Source: Trebonia sp964581815
Lineage (GTDB): Bacteria > Actinomycetota > Actinomycetes > Streptosporangiales > Streptosporangiaceae
Assembly: GCA_964581815.1 (NCBI GenBank)
Contig: CAZORE010000024.1
Span: 1 to 64,000 of the forward strand
Reading direction: 5' to 3'
Length of the DNA: 64,000 bases
Shown: piece by piece, positions 24,198-33,063 of the stretch
Layout: each line of letters opens with the position of its first letter
Position numbering within the stretch: the first letter of the stretch is position 1
The notes under the pieces: model-generated
What the model saw: only the letters and a program-made list of their open reading frames with translations
Told to the model about the DNA's origin: nothing
Database searches by the model: none
Position numbers and translations under genes: made by a program

Positions 24198-24737
24198 GTG
24201 CCGAGCAAGCCCGCGCCCGTCCCGCCCGACGACCTGTCACGCAAGCTGACGGTCGCGCGGCCGGACCATGACCAGAGCCTGCCGCATATCGGGCTGGTCG
24301 GTGACACGTACACGATTCTCGTCACCGGCCGGGACACCGCCGGGAAGTACACGCTGATCGACATGCACGTGCCGCCGGGCGGCGGCCCCCCGCCGCACCG
24401 GCACGACTTCGAGGAGATGTTCACCGTGCTGGAGGGCGAGGTCCTGGTGACCTTCCGCGGGCAGCAGCTCACCGCCCGCGCCGGGGAGACCATCAACGTG
24501 CCGGCCAACGCCCCGCACGCGTTCACCAATGCCACCGGCACGCCGTCGCGGCTGCTGTGCCTGTGCGCGCCCGCCGGGCAGGAGGAGTTCTTCACCCTGG
24601 TCGGCCAGCCCGTCGCCACCCGGACGCAGGCACCGCCGCCGCTCGACGCCGCCGCCCGGGCGGCCTTCATCGCCAAGTCGATGGCGCTCACACCCGAGTA
24701 CAGGACCGAGCTGCTCCCGCCGCCCGGCGCGAAGTAA
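24198..24737 (+). CDS. cupin domain-containing protein
   Basis: The 179-residue protein has one conserved cupin barrel. Motif 1 is PPPHRHDFEEMFTVLEGEV, with two His and one Glu for metal binding; motif 2 is INVPANAPHAFTN, with the last His ligand. It probably binds Fe, Mn or Zn and may be a small dioxygenase, isomerase or sugar-binding protein. The GTG start follows a GGAG site. The alpha/beta hydrolase begins 14 bases downstream, so the two form an operon. The C-terminal helical tail (ALTPEYRTELLPP) is common in these single-cupin proteins. Confidence 0.88.
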   Translation: MPSKPAPVPPDDLSRKLTVARPDHDQSLPHIGLVGDTYTILVTGRDTAGKYTLIDMHVPPGGGPPPHRHDFEEMFTVLEGEVLVTFRGQQLTARAGETINVPANAPHAFTNATGTPSRLLCLCAPAGQEEFFTLVGQPVATRTQAPPPLDAAARAAFIAKSMALTPEYRTELLPPPGAK

Positions 24738-24751
24738 GGGCGGGCCCCGAG

Positions 24752-25705
24752 ATGACCTTCACCCTGGACGCTCAGGTGGCCGCGGTTCTCGCCGCGGCGT
24801 TCGCACAGAATGGTCCGCCGCCAGCCCCGCCGGCCGGTGACGTCGCCGGCCGGCGCGTCGCGCTCGACGCCATGCTGCGTTACTTCAACAACGAAGCGCA
24901 GCCGGTCGCCGACAAGATCGACATCTCCGACCACAGCGTGCCCACGCCCGACGGGGCCACGCTGCTCGCCCGGTGGTACCGGCAGCCGTCGAGCGAGACC
25001 ACAGCGGCGGTGCTGTACCTGCACGGCGGCGGGATGATCCTCGGCTCGGTGCCGATCTTCGACGGGCCGGTCTCCCGGTACGTGGCCCGTACCGGCGTGC
25101 CGATGCTGTCCCTGGAGTACCGGCTCGCACCAGAGCACCCGCATCCCGTTCCGGTCGAGGATGCCTACGCCGGGCTGGCCTGGCTCGCCGGCCACGCGGC
25201 CGAACTTGGCATCGACCCCGGCCGCATCGCGGTCATGGGCGACAGCGCCGGCGGCGGCCTCGCCGCCGGCGTCGCTATCCTGAGCCGCGACAGGAAAGGC
25301 CCGCCAGTGGCGCGCCAGCTGCTCATTTACCCGATGCTCGACGACCGCACGACGGTGCCCGACCCGTACGTCGCACCGCTGGCGGGGTGGTCCTATGACG
25401 ACAACGCCACGGGCTGGAACGCCCTGCTCGGAACCGGGCACGAGGACCGCGAGGTCGACCCGCCGGCCGCGCCGGGCCGGCTGCGGGACGCCGCCGGCCT
25501 GCCGCCCGCTTACATCGAGGTGGGGCAGCTGGACGTCTTCCGCGACGAGGCCCTCCGGTACGCGCTCACCCTCAGCCAGGCCGGGGTGCCGGCCGAACTG
25601 CACATGCACCCCGGCGTGCCCCACGAGTACGACGCCATCGCTTTCGGCGCCGACGTGTCCCGCCGCGCACTGAGCGACCGCGACCGCGTGCTGCGCAGCC
25701 TGTGA
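24752..25705 (+). CDS. alpha/beta hydrolase fold-3 (HSL family) esterase
   Basis: A 317-residue member of the hormone-sensitive lipase family. The oxyanion-hole motif HGGG (YLHGGGMILGS) precedes the nucleophile motif GDSAGGG, and the late GQLDVFRDEA and GVPHEYD supply the catalytic Asp and His. It should hydrolyse short- or medium-chain esters in the cytoplasm. It lies 14 bases after the cupin gene, and the start was set at ATG 24752. A 615-residue antisense frame covers both genes but has no protein-like features. Confidence 0.93.
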   Translation: MTFTLDAQVAAVLAAAFAQNGPPPAPPAGDVAGRRVALDAMLRYFNNEAQPVADKIDISDHSVPTPDGATLLARWYRQPSSETTAAVLYLHGGGMILGSVPIFDGPVSRYVARTGVPMLSLEYRLAPEHPHPVPVEDAYAGLAWLAGHAAELGIDPGRIAVMGDSAGGGLAAGVAILSRDRKGPPVARQLLIYPMLDDRTTVPDPYVAPLAGWSYDDNATGWNALLGTGHEDREVDPPAAPGRLRDAAGLPPAYIEVGQLDVFRDEALRYALTLSQAGVPAELHMHPGVPHEYDAIAFGADVSRRALSDRDRVLRSL

Positions 25706-25866
25706 TGGCGATGCGGCCTGGTTGGTCTCTGCCGCAACGGACCTTGCATTTTTGCGAGCGCGTGCGCCTTCGCTGATGTTGTCGTAGCGCATGAAACGCT
25801 TTCCGAGCGGCTGGGTCCCGGCCGCCTGGGCGAGCGCTATATTGCCGCTCATACCGGAGGGATGTA

Positions 25867-27822
25867 ATGAGAAGGACTTGTCGCGTGGCTGTCGCCAGCC
25901 TGGCCGGCTGCGTGCTGACGGCGGCGGCGGGTGTCGGGCTGGCAGCGACCGGCGTCGCCCAGGCCGCGTCCGTTATTCCGGTACCCGGGTCGGCCGTGAC
26001 CGTGGCCGCCGGAGCCCTTGTCGGCACAGCGCCGGCGTCGCAGTCGCTGACCGTTCAAGTGTGGCTGACGCCCGATCTGGCCGGCGCCACCGCGTTCGCC
26101 AACTCGGTCACCAGGCCCGGCAGCCTCGCGTTCCACCACTACCTGAGCCCGAACGCCTACACCGCGCGGTTCGGCCCGTCGGCCGCGCACGCCGCGGCCG
26201 TCACCGCGTGGCTGACGGCGCAGGGCCTGGCCCAGGTGCACGCCGGCAGCGGCCGTGACTACGTGTCGGCGACCGGGCCGGCGGCGAGGATACAGTCGGC
26301 GTTCGGCGTGCAGATCGACAAGTACCGGGTCACGGGCGCGAACGGGGAGCCTACGGTGATCGAGTCCAACGACCGCGCCGTGTCGGTGCCGGCCGCGCTG
26401 GCACCCGACGTGCTCGGGGTCACCGGACTGGACAACGCCCCGCCGGTCACGGCCGCCGCTGAGTCCGCGCCGGCCCCGGATTCGCTGGCCTCGAAGGCGA
26501 CGACGCCGGCCTGCTCGCACTACTGGGCGCAGTACACCAAGAGCTTCCGCCCCGCTTACCGCGGGCTGACCAAGGGGTCACTGCCGGTCTGCGGGTACTC
26601 CGCCGACCAGGTCCGCGCCGCCTACGGCGCGACGACGGCCGCCACCGGCAAGGGCCAGACCGTTGCCTTGACCGAGTCAGAAGCGCCGACTGCGATGCTC
26701 GCGACGCTGAAGGACTACGCGAAAGCCAACCATTTGCCGGCGCCGAAGTCCGCTCAGTTCCGGGAGCTGCAAACCGCGTCTGGAGGCACCTGCGGTGCCT
26801 CCTCGCCCGGCGCGGCGCAGTCGGACCTCTACAACGACGAGGCGGAGATGGACTCCGAGGCGGTCTACGCGATGGCGCCCGGCGCCGCCCAGCTGATGGT
26901 CGTCGGCCAGGGCTGCAACGAGGATCAGGCGCTGCTCGATGCCGCCCTTGCCGTGCTGACCGGCAACGGCGCCCGCCCGCTGGCCTCCGTCGTGTCGAAC
27001 TCCTGGCAGATCCCGCTAGGCGAGGTGCCAGCGCAGACCGTGCACGCGATCGACCTGCGGGCCGCCGCCGAGGGCGTGGGCATGTACTTCGCCTCCGGCG
27101 ACACTCCCGGCCTGACGGTGACCGACTCCGACCCGTACGCGACTGCGGTCGGCGGCACCACCCTCGGCATCGGGGCGAAGAACAACCGGGTGTTCGAGAC
27201 CGGCTGGTCCGACGACTACGCCACCTTGGACGCAGGCACCTGGACCGACACGGGCATTGGCGAGGGGGCCGGCGGCGGCACCAGCGGTGTCTGGGGGCAG
27301 CCTGCCTACCAGAAAGGCGTCGTCCCCGCGTCGATGTCACGCGTCCGCGTCGGAACGCGAATCGCCGCCGGGCGGACCGTGCCCGACATCGCCGCCGACG
27401 GCGACCCCGACTCCGGCCTCCTGACGGGGTACATCGCCTCGGGGACCGACGCCCATCCGGGGCCGTACCAGACGGAGCCGAACGCGGGCACCAGTCTGGC
27501 GACGCCGCTGGTCGCCGGCCTCGTCGCCGACGCCCAGCAGGGCCAGAAGTCGGCCTTCGGCTTCATCAACCCGCTGCTCTACCGCCTGGCCGGCACGCCG
27601 GCGCTCCGCGACATCCTGCCGGTCACGGCCTCAATGCCCCAGCAGGACCGGGACGCCTGGCAAGCTGCCAGCGGAGGGGCCAGCCCGGCCGTCGACGTCT
27701 TCGACTCCCAGGAGCGCGCCTCCACCCAGCAGGTGACCGCCAAGGGCTACGACACGATGACCGGCGTCGGCACGCCTAACGGCGCCGCCTTCATCACCGG
27801 GCTGCGCCGCGCCGCCGACTAG
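25867..27822 (+). CDS. secreted sedolisin-type serine-carboxyl peptidase (S53)
   Basis: The 651-residue protein begins with a Sec signal peptide (RRTCRVAVASLAGCVLTAAA), followed by an activation prodomain of kumamolisin type (FHHYLSPNAYTARFGPS, then ALAPDVLGVTGLDN). The catalytic domain has Glu325 and Asp329 (EAEMD), oxyanion Asp412 (ASGD) and nucleophile Ser543 (GTS). The C-terminal YDTMTGVGTPNG is the calcium-site motif. Such enzymes are acid-active endopeptidases that self-process outside the cell. The length and domain order match the family. GGAGGG precedes the ATG. It appears monocistronic. Confidence 0.95.
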   Translation: MRRTCRVAVASLAGCVLTAAAGVGLAATGVAQAASVIPVPGSAVTVAAGALVGTAPASQSLTVQVWLTPDLAGATAFANSVTRPGSLAFHHYLSPNAYTARFGPSAAHAAAVTAWLTAQGLAQVHAGSGRDYVSATGPAARIQSAFGVQIDKYRVTGANGEPTVIESNDRAVSVPAALAPDVLGVTGLDNAPPVTAAAESAPAPDSLASKATTPACSHYWAQYTKSFRPAYRGLTKGSLPVCGYSADQVRAAYGATTAATGKGQTVALTESEAPTAMLATLKDYAKANHLPAPKSAQFRELQTASGGTCGASSPGAAQSDLYNDEAEMDSEAVYAMAPGAAQLMVVGQGCNEDQALLDAALAVLTGNGARPLASVVSNSWQIPLGEVPAQTVHAIDLRAAAEGVGMYFASGDTPGLTVTDSDPYATAVGGTTLGIGAKNNRVFETGWSDDYATLDAGTWTDTGIGEGAGGGTSGVWGQPAYQKGVVPASMSRVRVGTRIAAGRTVPDIAADGDPDSGLLTGYIASGTDAHPGPYQTEPNAGTSLATPLVAGLVADAQQGQKSAFGFINPLLYRLAGTPALRDILPVTASMPQQDRDAWQAASGGASPAVDVFDSQERASTQQVTAKGYDTMTGVGTPNGAAFITGLRRAAD

Positions 27823-27921
27823 TCCCCATGAGTCCCCGAGCGGGAACCACGGGTCCGTTCGGGGAAATCAAGATCTTCATTCCGAACGGGAGCGTGGCTT
27901 CGCCTCCGGGGAGCGCTCTTT

Positions 27922-28515
27922 TCAGCGGGCGGGGGGAGCGAGGCCGTCGAGGAAGAAGGCCTTTAGCCGCCTGGGTGCCTGGTCCGGGCCTCCGTCGTTT
28001 GGCAGCTGCTGTGCCAGCAGCGCGCCCAGGACGATGATGTCGCGGGTGGTGACGTCCGCGCGGATCGTGCCGTCGCGCTGGCCGCGGTCGAGGATGCGCT
28101 GCAGCGCCTGGTGGACGCTGGACCTGGCGGCGAGAGTTTCCGCGGCGGTCGGGATGGGTCCGCCGTGCAGGGGGAGGACCAGCTGGTCGGCGTGGCTGAT
28201 GACGCAGTCCAGGAATGAGCTCAGCGTGGCGAGGCCGGGCTCACCCCGGTTCTCGGCATCCTCCGCGCACTGCCGGACGAGGCCGAAGGCGCGCAGCGTC
28301 AGGGCTTCGAGCAGGGCCGCACGGTTCGGGTAGCGCCGGTAGAGCGTGCCGATGCCCACCCCGGCGTCGGCTGCGATGGTTCCCATCGGTACGTGACGGC
28401 CCTCGCGCAGGACCGCCGTCACTGCCGCGGCGAGCACGCGCTCCTGGTTGGCCAGCGCGTCACTGCGCACGCGGCGCCGACCGCCGCCCGTAGGCGTGCC
28501 GTGTTCTATGGCCAC
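27922..28515 (-). CDS. TetR family transcriptional regulator
   Basis: The N-terminal helix-turn-helix is clear (LAAAVTAVLREGRHVPMGTI, then ADAGVGIGTLYRRYPNRAALLEAL), followed by a ligand-binding domain typical of actinobacterial TetR proteins. GTG 28515 (VAIEHGTP) gives 197 residues. The frame stays open to 28677, but those extra residues are basic and low-complexity. It is convergent with the sedolisin gene and divergent from the aldo/keto reductase remnant and hydrolase genes, which may be its original targets. Confidence 0.88.
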   Translation of the reverse strand: MAIEHGTPTGGGRRRVRSDALANQERVLAAAVTAVLREGRHVPMGTIAADAGVGIGTLYRRYPNRAALLEALTLRAFGLVRQCAEDAENRGEPGLATLSSFLDCVISHADQLVLPLHGGPIPTAAETLAARSSVHQALQRILDRGQRDGTIRADVTTRDIIVLGALLAQQLPNDGGPDQAPRRLKAFFLDGLAPPAR

Positions 28516-28629
28516 CGGCCAATCATGCCACCGCCGCGGCCACCGGCCAGTCACGACGGTATGTCGCCTCTTGGTCGTCAAGGTTGCCAGATGCAGACCG
28601 CTGCAGATAGCGGATAGACCACGCCCCCG

Positions 28630-28819
28630 TTCGGATGCAAACAGGCTGAAGGAGGCAACGGTGGTCCCGGCGGTCAACCAGGTCGAGGTACACCCCTACT
28701 TCACCCAGCCGGCCGTGCAGGCCGCTGATGCTGCCCACGGTGTCATCACGCAGGCGTGGTCGCCGATCGGCGGCATCACCAGCTACCGCGGCAGCGGCAC
28801 CAGCACCTTCGAGGCCTGA
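28630..28819 (+). pseudogene. aldo/keto reductase remnant
   Basis: The frame reads VVPAVNQVEVHPYFTQPAVQ and HGVITQAWSPIGGITSYRGS, the middle of an aldo/keto reductase barrel (the N-Q-x-E-x-H-P and W-S-P-x-G elements of the NADPH site). About 150 residues before and 100 after are missing, and no proper start exists. It is therefore a both-ends-truncated remnant. Confidence 0.75.
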
Positions 28820-28966
28820 TAACCCAAAACCCCGAATCAGCGCGAAACGGCCGCGACGGACCAGGGTCCGGCCAGGGTCGTTCGCGGGCGCGATCGGATT
28901 GCCCGGGGGGCGAGTATGGATTGCGGCTCAACGTGAGCGCGCGTTCCTACGTGCAGGAGGATCCCC

Positions 28967-29719
28967 GTGAATGCCACAGACGGGCAAACAGCCGTCAAGC
29001 CGACGATCGTGCTGGTGCACGGCGCCTTCGCCGACGCATCCAGCTGGAACGGCGTCATCGAGCGGCTGCAGCAGCAGGGCTACAGCGTCATCGCGGCGGC
29101 CAATCCGCTGCGCGGCCTGGCCGCCGATTCGGCCTACACCGCTAGCCTGGTCAGCCAGATCGACGGCCCGGTGCTGCTCGTCGGGCATTCCTACGCTGGC
29201 GCGGTCATCACCAACGCCGCGACCAGCACCCCGAACGTCGTCGGCCTGGTCTACATCGCCGCCTTCGCCACCGAAGAGGGCGAGAACCTGAACGATGTCG
29301 AGAGCGGTTCCAAGGACAGCATCCTGGGTTCGGCCCTGGTGCAGTACAAGTATCCGGCCGGGCCGGACGGGGAGACCGCGGTTGAGCTCGCGGTCAACCC
29401 CGCGCTGTTCCGCGAGGCGTTCGCAGCCGACCTGCCCCCGGAGACCACCGCGCTGATGGCCGCCACCCAGCGCCCCACCGCGGTGACGGCGTTCAGCGAA
29501 GCGTCCGGGCCGCCGGCCTGGAAGAAGCTGCCGTGCTGGACGGTAGTCGCCACCGGCGACAAGGCCGCCGGCGCCGACGTCATCCGGTCTGAGGCTGAGC
29601 GGGCGGGTGCCGACATCACCGAGGTCGACGGCTCGCACGTGATCATGATCTCCCAGCCCCAGGCGGTCACCGACGTCATCGTGAGGGCGGCCACGGCCGT
29701 CGCCGGCTCACACCGGTAG
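28967..29719 (+). CDS. alpha/beta hydrolase (EstC/salicylate-esterase-like)
   Basis: A 250-residue alpha/beta hydrolase. The oxyanion region is LVHGAFADASSWN, the nucleophile elbow GHSYAG, and the late EVDGSHVIMISQP supplies the catalytic His. This layout is typical of the EstC and plant methylesterase-like group common in actinobacteria. A strong AGGAGG lies 6 bases before the GTG start at 28967. A second, truncated hydrolase follows 47 bases downstream on the same strand. The substrate is unknown. Confidence 0.9.
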   Translation: MNATDGQTAVKPTIVLVHGAFADASSWNGVIERLQQQGYSVIAAANPLRGLAADSAYTASLVSQIDGPVLLVGHSYAGAVITNAATSTPNVVGLVYIAAFATEEGENLNDVESGSKDSILGSALVQYKYPAGPDGETAVELAVNPALFREAFAADLPPETTALMAATQRPTAVTAFSEASGPPAWKKLPCWTVVATGDKAAGADVIRSEAERAGADITEVDGSHVIMISQPQAVTDVIVRAATAVAGSHR

Positions 29720-29766
29720 ACGACGGTGAACACCGCACCCACGATGAGCAAGAAGGCGATGCGAAC

Positions 29767-30240
29767 ATGAGCACGCCGTTCGGTGCACTGAAGCAGGTCG
29801 ACGCGGGCCTCCTGAGCGTCGGATACACCGAAGCCGGCCCGGCTGATGGTCCGCCGGTGCTTCTCTTGCACGGCTGGCCCTACGACATTCACAGCTTTGC
29901 CGATGTCACCCCATTGCTGGCCTCGGCGGGCTACCGCGTCGTCGTCCCGTTCCTCCGCGGTTACGGGAGCACCCGCTTCCTGTCGAACGACACGTTGCGG
30001 AACGGCCAGCAGGCGGCGCTGGCGACCGATGTCATCGCGCTGATGGATGCGCTCGGAATCGAAAAGGCCATCCTGGGCGGCTTCGACTGGGGCGCCCGGT
30101 CGGCCGACGTCGTCGCGAGGCTGTGGCCGGACCGCTGCAAGGCCCTGGTCTCGGTGAGCGGGTACCTGATCGGCAGCCAGGCCGCCGGCCAGGCGCCGCA
30201 GGCTTTCGCCAAAGCCATCATTGACGCCGGCAAGTGCTGA
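29767..30240 (+). pseudogene. C-terminally truncated alpha/beta hydrolase (epoxide hydrolase/dehalogenase-like)
   Basis: The 157-residue frame matches the first half of epoxide-hydrolase or haloalkane-dehalogenase-like proteins: the oxyanion motif LLLHGWPYDIHSF, FLRGYGSTRF, and the nucleophile elbow GGFDWGARSA with an Asp nucleophile. It ends at KAIIDAGKC before the cap domain and the catalytic His, which normally lie in the missing 130-150 residues. It is likely a truncated, inactive gene. The downstream sequence does not continue the protein in another frame. Confidence 0.75.
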
Positions 30241-30306
30241 CGCTGCCCGCGAACCGGCCTTGGCACGTCCGCTTGTTCAGCGGCAATGCGTCTTACCATT
30301 GGGGCC

Positions 30307-30759
30307 ATGGCCTGGCTCACGATCCGCTACAGCGCCGGGAACGAGCACGACCCGGGCGACCCGTGGGGCCGCAGCGAGCTGGTGATCCGCGCTGACGGCA
30401 GCGCGCGGCTGGACCACCACTTCTCCCGGGGCCGCGAACCTCGGGCGTGGGCCGGGCACGTCGAGCCGGCGGCGCTGGGCGAGCTGACGGCAGCCCTGGA
30501 CCGGGCGGGCTTCCCGGCGGTCCCGCCGACACTGCCCCTGCCGCCAGGCTCCGCAGTGCGCCGATTGACCGTGGAGACCGACGACGGGACACAGCAGGCA
30601 CTGGTCAGCTGGCACCGCACGCCATCGCTGCCCGGCTACGCGGAGGCCTTCGCCCTCATCGACGCCGTGATACGCCAGCTGAGCGGCAATGCCGTGCAAT
30701 ACCCGGCCGCACCCAGGCCGGTCGTCCACGGCGCCGCCGCAGTCCAGCCCAGCACGTGA
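30307..30759 (+). CDS. hypothetical protein
   Basis: A 150-residue protein starting MAWLTIRYSAGNEHDPGDPW, with an alternating beta-strand pattern (ELVIRADGSARLDHHFSRG, RRLTVETDDGTQQALVSWHR). There is no signal peptide or membrane helix. It resembles small actinobacterial proteins that begin with a strand-loop-strand repeat, but I cannot name a family. GTG/ATG choices upstream exist; ATG 30307 was chosen because the pattern starts there. Confidence 0.6.
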   Translation: MAWLTIRYSAGNEHDPGDPWGRSELVIRADGSARLDHHFSRGREPRAWAGHVEPAALGELTAALDRAGFPAVPPTLPLPPGSAVRRLTVETDDGTQQALVSWHRTPSLPGYAEAFALIDAVIRQLSGNAVQYPAAPRPVVHGAAAVQPST

Positions 30760-30859
30760 TGTCCGGCCCGGACTGGGATGCGGCTTGTCCGCGTCTGGCC
30801 ACTAATTGTGGGCGTGTCGTTGGCGGGCGGGAGCGCGCCCGCCGGGCACAATAGGACAA

Positions 30860-30890
30860 GGCCCCCTCCATGTATGAGATGGAGGGGGCC
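30860..30890. terminator. 12-bp perfect hairpin
   Basis: GGCCCCCTCCAT (30860-30871) pairs perfectly with 30879-30890 around a 7-base loop (GTATGAG). It lies about 100 bases after the hypothetical gene and can terminate that transcript or shield the DnaA-box region from read-through. No U-tract follows. Confidence 0.7.
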
Positions 30891-31112
30891 TCGCTCGACC
30901 TACCGATCCAGGCGGGCCGGCTTGCCTGGCAGCACCGGCTCCGGCGGGCCGACCGCCGGGGCCAGCCACCCGCGTCCGGTCCCGGTTTCCCGGTTCCTTC
31001 CGCGTCCCCCGGGTTTCCCTGGGGAGGTGTCCGTTTCCGACGTGAATGTATTTCTACTCCTGCGTCCCCGCACGGCGCAAGCCTCCTCGGGAAGCAACTG
31101 AGATTTCTTTTC

Positions 31113-31185
31113 TTATCCACAGAATCACGGTAGTTATCCACGCCTAAGCCGGGTTATCCACCGCCTCGTTCACAACATATCCACA
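31113..31185 (+). promoter_or_regulatory. array of four DnaA-box-like 9-mers
   Basis: TTATCCACA (31113-31121), TTATCCACG (31134-31142), TTATCCACC (31154-31162) and ATATCCACA (31177-31185) all point the same way at 21-, 20- and 23-base intervals, about two helical turns each. The first is the perfect bacterial DnaA box; the others differ at one terminal base each. The segment before it (AGATTTCTTTTCTTATCC) is AT-rich against the high-GC background. The 470-base intergenic region lies between the hypothetical gene and a convergent SDR. No dnaA, dnaN, rep or par gene is in the window. A DnaA-titrating or regulatory site, or a remnant of a replicon origin, are the alternatives. Confidence 0.6.
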
Positions 31186-31230
31186 GGTCATCGCCCGTGG
31201 TGGTGAAGAAGTCGGCCGAGTCGTAGTGGT

Positions 31231-32061
31231 TTATCCGAGCGCGCCAGCATCGAGGGGGACGATGATCCCGGTGACGTAGCGCGCTTCGTCGGAGATGAGC
31301 CATAGTGCCGCGTTGGCGATGTCGACCGCTTCGAGCCAGGGAACGCCCATTGGATTGCCGCGGGCAGAGCGTTCACGAAGATCCTCGACGGTGGGTTCCG
31401 CCAGGTCCGGGCAGAACAACCGGAGCATCGTCGGATTCAGCATCATGTCGGTACCGACGGCGGCGGGGGCCAGGATGTTGACCCGGATGCGATGCCGGGC
31501 GAGCTCCTTGGCGAGGGTTTTGCCCAGCCCGACGACGCCGTGCTTTGACGCGTTATAGTCGCCGAGGTTCGGCGCTGCCATGATGCCCGCGGCCGAAGCG
31601 GTGATGACGATCGACCCGCCTGCGCCTCGCTCAATCATCGAGGGCACCAGCGCGCATACCGTGTTCCAGGCTCCTTTGAGGTTGACGTTGATCACGTCAT
31701 CCCATTCGGCCTCGGGAATCTCCCACACCGGCGTACCCGCGGGAGCGATTCCCGCGTTGATCACGGCGGCGTCGATCTTCCCGAAACGATCGATCGCCCG
31801 GTCGACGGCCGCTTTCAGCCCGTCCCGGTCCCGGACGTCCACTCGTTCGGTGACAACGTCCCGGCCGGTTTCCCGGACCAGTCGAGCCGTCTCCGCCAGG
31901 TCCTCCTTGGTCGGCATCGAATAGCCGATCGTGGCGTACCCGGTGAGCGCGTCGATGGCCACGATGTCGGCGCCCTCTTCCGCGAGTCGCCTGGCGTGCG
32001 CGCGGCCCTGGCCGCGGGCCGCTCCGGTGACCAGGACTACGCGTCCGTCTGCGCGTCCCAT
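31231..32061 (-). CDS. mycofactocin-coupled SDR family oxidoreductase
   Basis: The 276-residue SDR has VTGAARGQGRAHARRLAEEG at the cofactor site, the form typical of the mycofactocin-coupled group, which retains its nicotinamide cofactor and needs an external electron acceptor. Other features are NAGIA, the Ser of VITASAAG, and the catalytic YNASKHG (Tyr and Lys). An insertion after the cofactor motif (TGYATIGYSMPTKEDLAET) is also typical. Known members oxidise alcohols. No mycofactocin biosynthesis gene is in the window, so that link rests on family resemblance. The gene is preceded by a 90-base gap to the methyltransferase gene on the same strand. Confidence 0.88.
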   Translation of the reverse strand: MGRADGRVVLVTGAARGQGRAHARRLAEEGADIVAIDALTGYATIGYSMPTKEDLAETARLVRETGRDVVTERVDVRDRDGLKAAVDRAIDRFGKIDAAVINAGIAPAGTPVWEIPEAEWDDVINVNLKGAWNTVCALVPSMIERGAGGSIVITASAAGIMAAPNLGDYNASKHGVVGLGKTLAKELARHRIRVNILAPAAVGTDMMLNPTMLRLFCPDLAEPTVEDLRERSARGNPMGVPWLEAVDIANAALWLISDEARYVTGIIVPLDAGALG

Positions 32062-32151
32062 GACGATTCCTCTCGATGGTGAGTTACTAACCGGGAACGA
32101 TCATCACCCACCTTGGGCAAGCCCTGCCACTGGACGTGTTCCAGGCGTGGG

Positions 32152-32901
32152 TCAGCGATTCATCAGCGCGAAGACGCCCCAGCCCAGGTACTCGCGCCGG
32201 TACCGGACATGGCGGGCCGGGCCGGATGCGAGTTCCGCGCGCATCGCGGCAGCCAGCTCATCATGCGGATTGGCATCGAGCCAGCGGCGGATGCTAAGCC
32301 ATTGCGCAGCGACGTAGCGGTCCCAGCTGTCTTGATCTGCCAGGACCATCTCAACGACATCGCAGCCGAGCAGGCCGAATGACTCGACCAGTTCCGGCAG
32401 CGGCAGCCACGCCTCCCTGCCTATCCCGCCGCAGCCTTCAACGGTGGCCTGGTCGGGCGGATCGCGGCGCCAGTACGGCTCGCCGATCAGCATGATGCCT
32501 CCCGGGCGCAGGCTCTGGCGGAGCAGGTCAACCGTCCCGGCTACGCCCCCGCCGATCCATGTCGCCCCGACGCAGGAAGCGACATCGGCCGGCTGGGCGG
32601 CGACGTAGCCCGCAGCGTCCCCGTGGATGAAGGCAACCCGGTCAGCGACATCCAGTTCCGCGGCACGTGCCCGCGCAGCGCCGATGAAGGCGCTGCTGAC
32701 GTCCACCCCGATGCCGACCAGCCCGTGATCGCGCGCCCAGGTGCACAGCATCTCACCGGACCCGCAGGCAAGGTCGAGCATGCTCGTCCCCGGTGACAGC
32801 CGCAGCGACTGCCCAAGCGTGGCCAGCTTTTCACTGGTGAACGGATTATGGATGCGATGGCTGCTCTCTCGGATCACGAAGTGCCGTGGAAGATCTTCCA
32901 T
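32152..32901 (-). CDS. class I SAM-dependent methyltransferase
   Basis: The Rossmann-type SAM-binding motif is LDLACGSGEM (motif I), followed by GIGVDVSSAFI (acidic motif II residue) and FIHGDAAGYVA. The later LRPGGIMLIGEPYW is the usual post-strand motif. The protein resembles small-molecule methyltransferases and contains YLGWGVFALM at the end. Start ATG 32901 gives 249 residues; the frame is open to 32997, but the residues before are not family-like. The acceptor substrate is unknown. Confidence 0.85.
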   Translation of the reverse strand: MEDLPRHFVIRESSHRIHNPFTSEKLATLGQSLRLSPGTSMLDLACGSGEMLCTWARDHGLVGIGVDVSSAFIGAARARAAELDVADRVAFIHGDAAGYVAAQPADVASCVGATWIGGGVAGTVDLLRQSLRPGGIMLIGEPYWRRDPPDQATVEGCGGIGREAWLPLPELVESFGLLGCDVVEMVLADQDSWDRYVAAQWLSIRRWLDANPHDELAAAMRAELASGPARHVRYRREYLGWGVFALMNR

Positions 32902-33021
32902 ATTCGGCAATCCCCCGATGCAGGATGTCGTTGTGGCCGGGGCAAACCTAGCGGGTCTGCCATCCGCAGCGCATCCAGATTTAACCCGGCTGGACATCCG
33001 CGAAGGGAGAGTCCCCGCCGG

Positions 33022-33053
33022 GCGAGCCTTGGCCGCTGGGGGCCAAGGCTCGC
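33022..33053 (-). terminator. 13-bp perfect hairpin downstream of beta-helix hydrolase
   Basis: GCGAGCCTTGGCC (33022-33034) and its complement (33041-33053) form a perfect stem around a 6-base loop, 10 bases past the stop of the minus-strand gene at 33064. It is a probable terminator for that gene. No U-tract was seen. Confidence 0.75.
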
Positions 33054-33063
33054 AAGCGATTCG

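Noticed and set aside
24005..25852. 615-codon minus-strand frame over the cupin and esterase genes
   Set aside because: The plus-strand genes have clear catalytic motifs and ribosome binding sites; the antisense frame has none.
28630..28819. Functional small aldo/keto reductase-like protein
   Set aside because: The catalytic Tyr/Lys/Asp/His residues lie in missing parts of the barrel.
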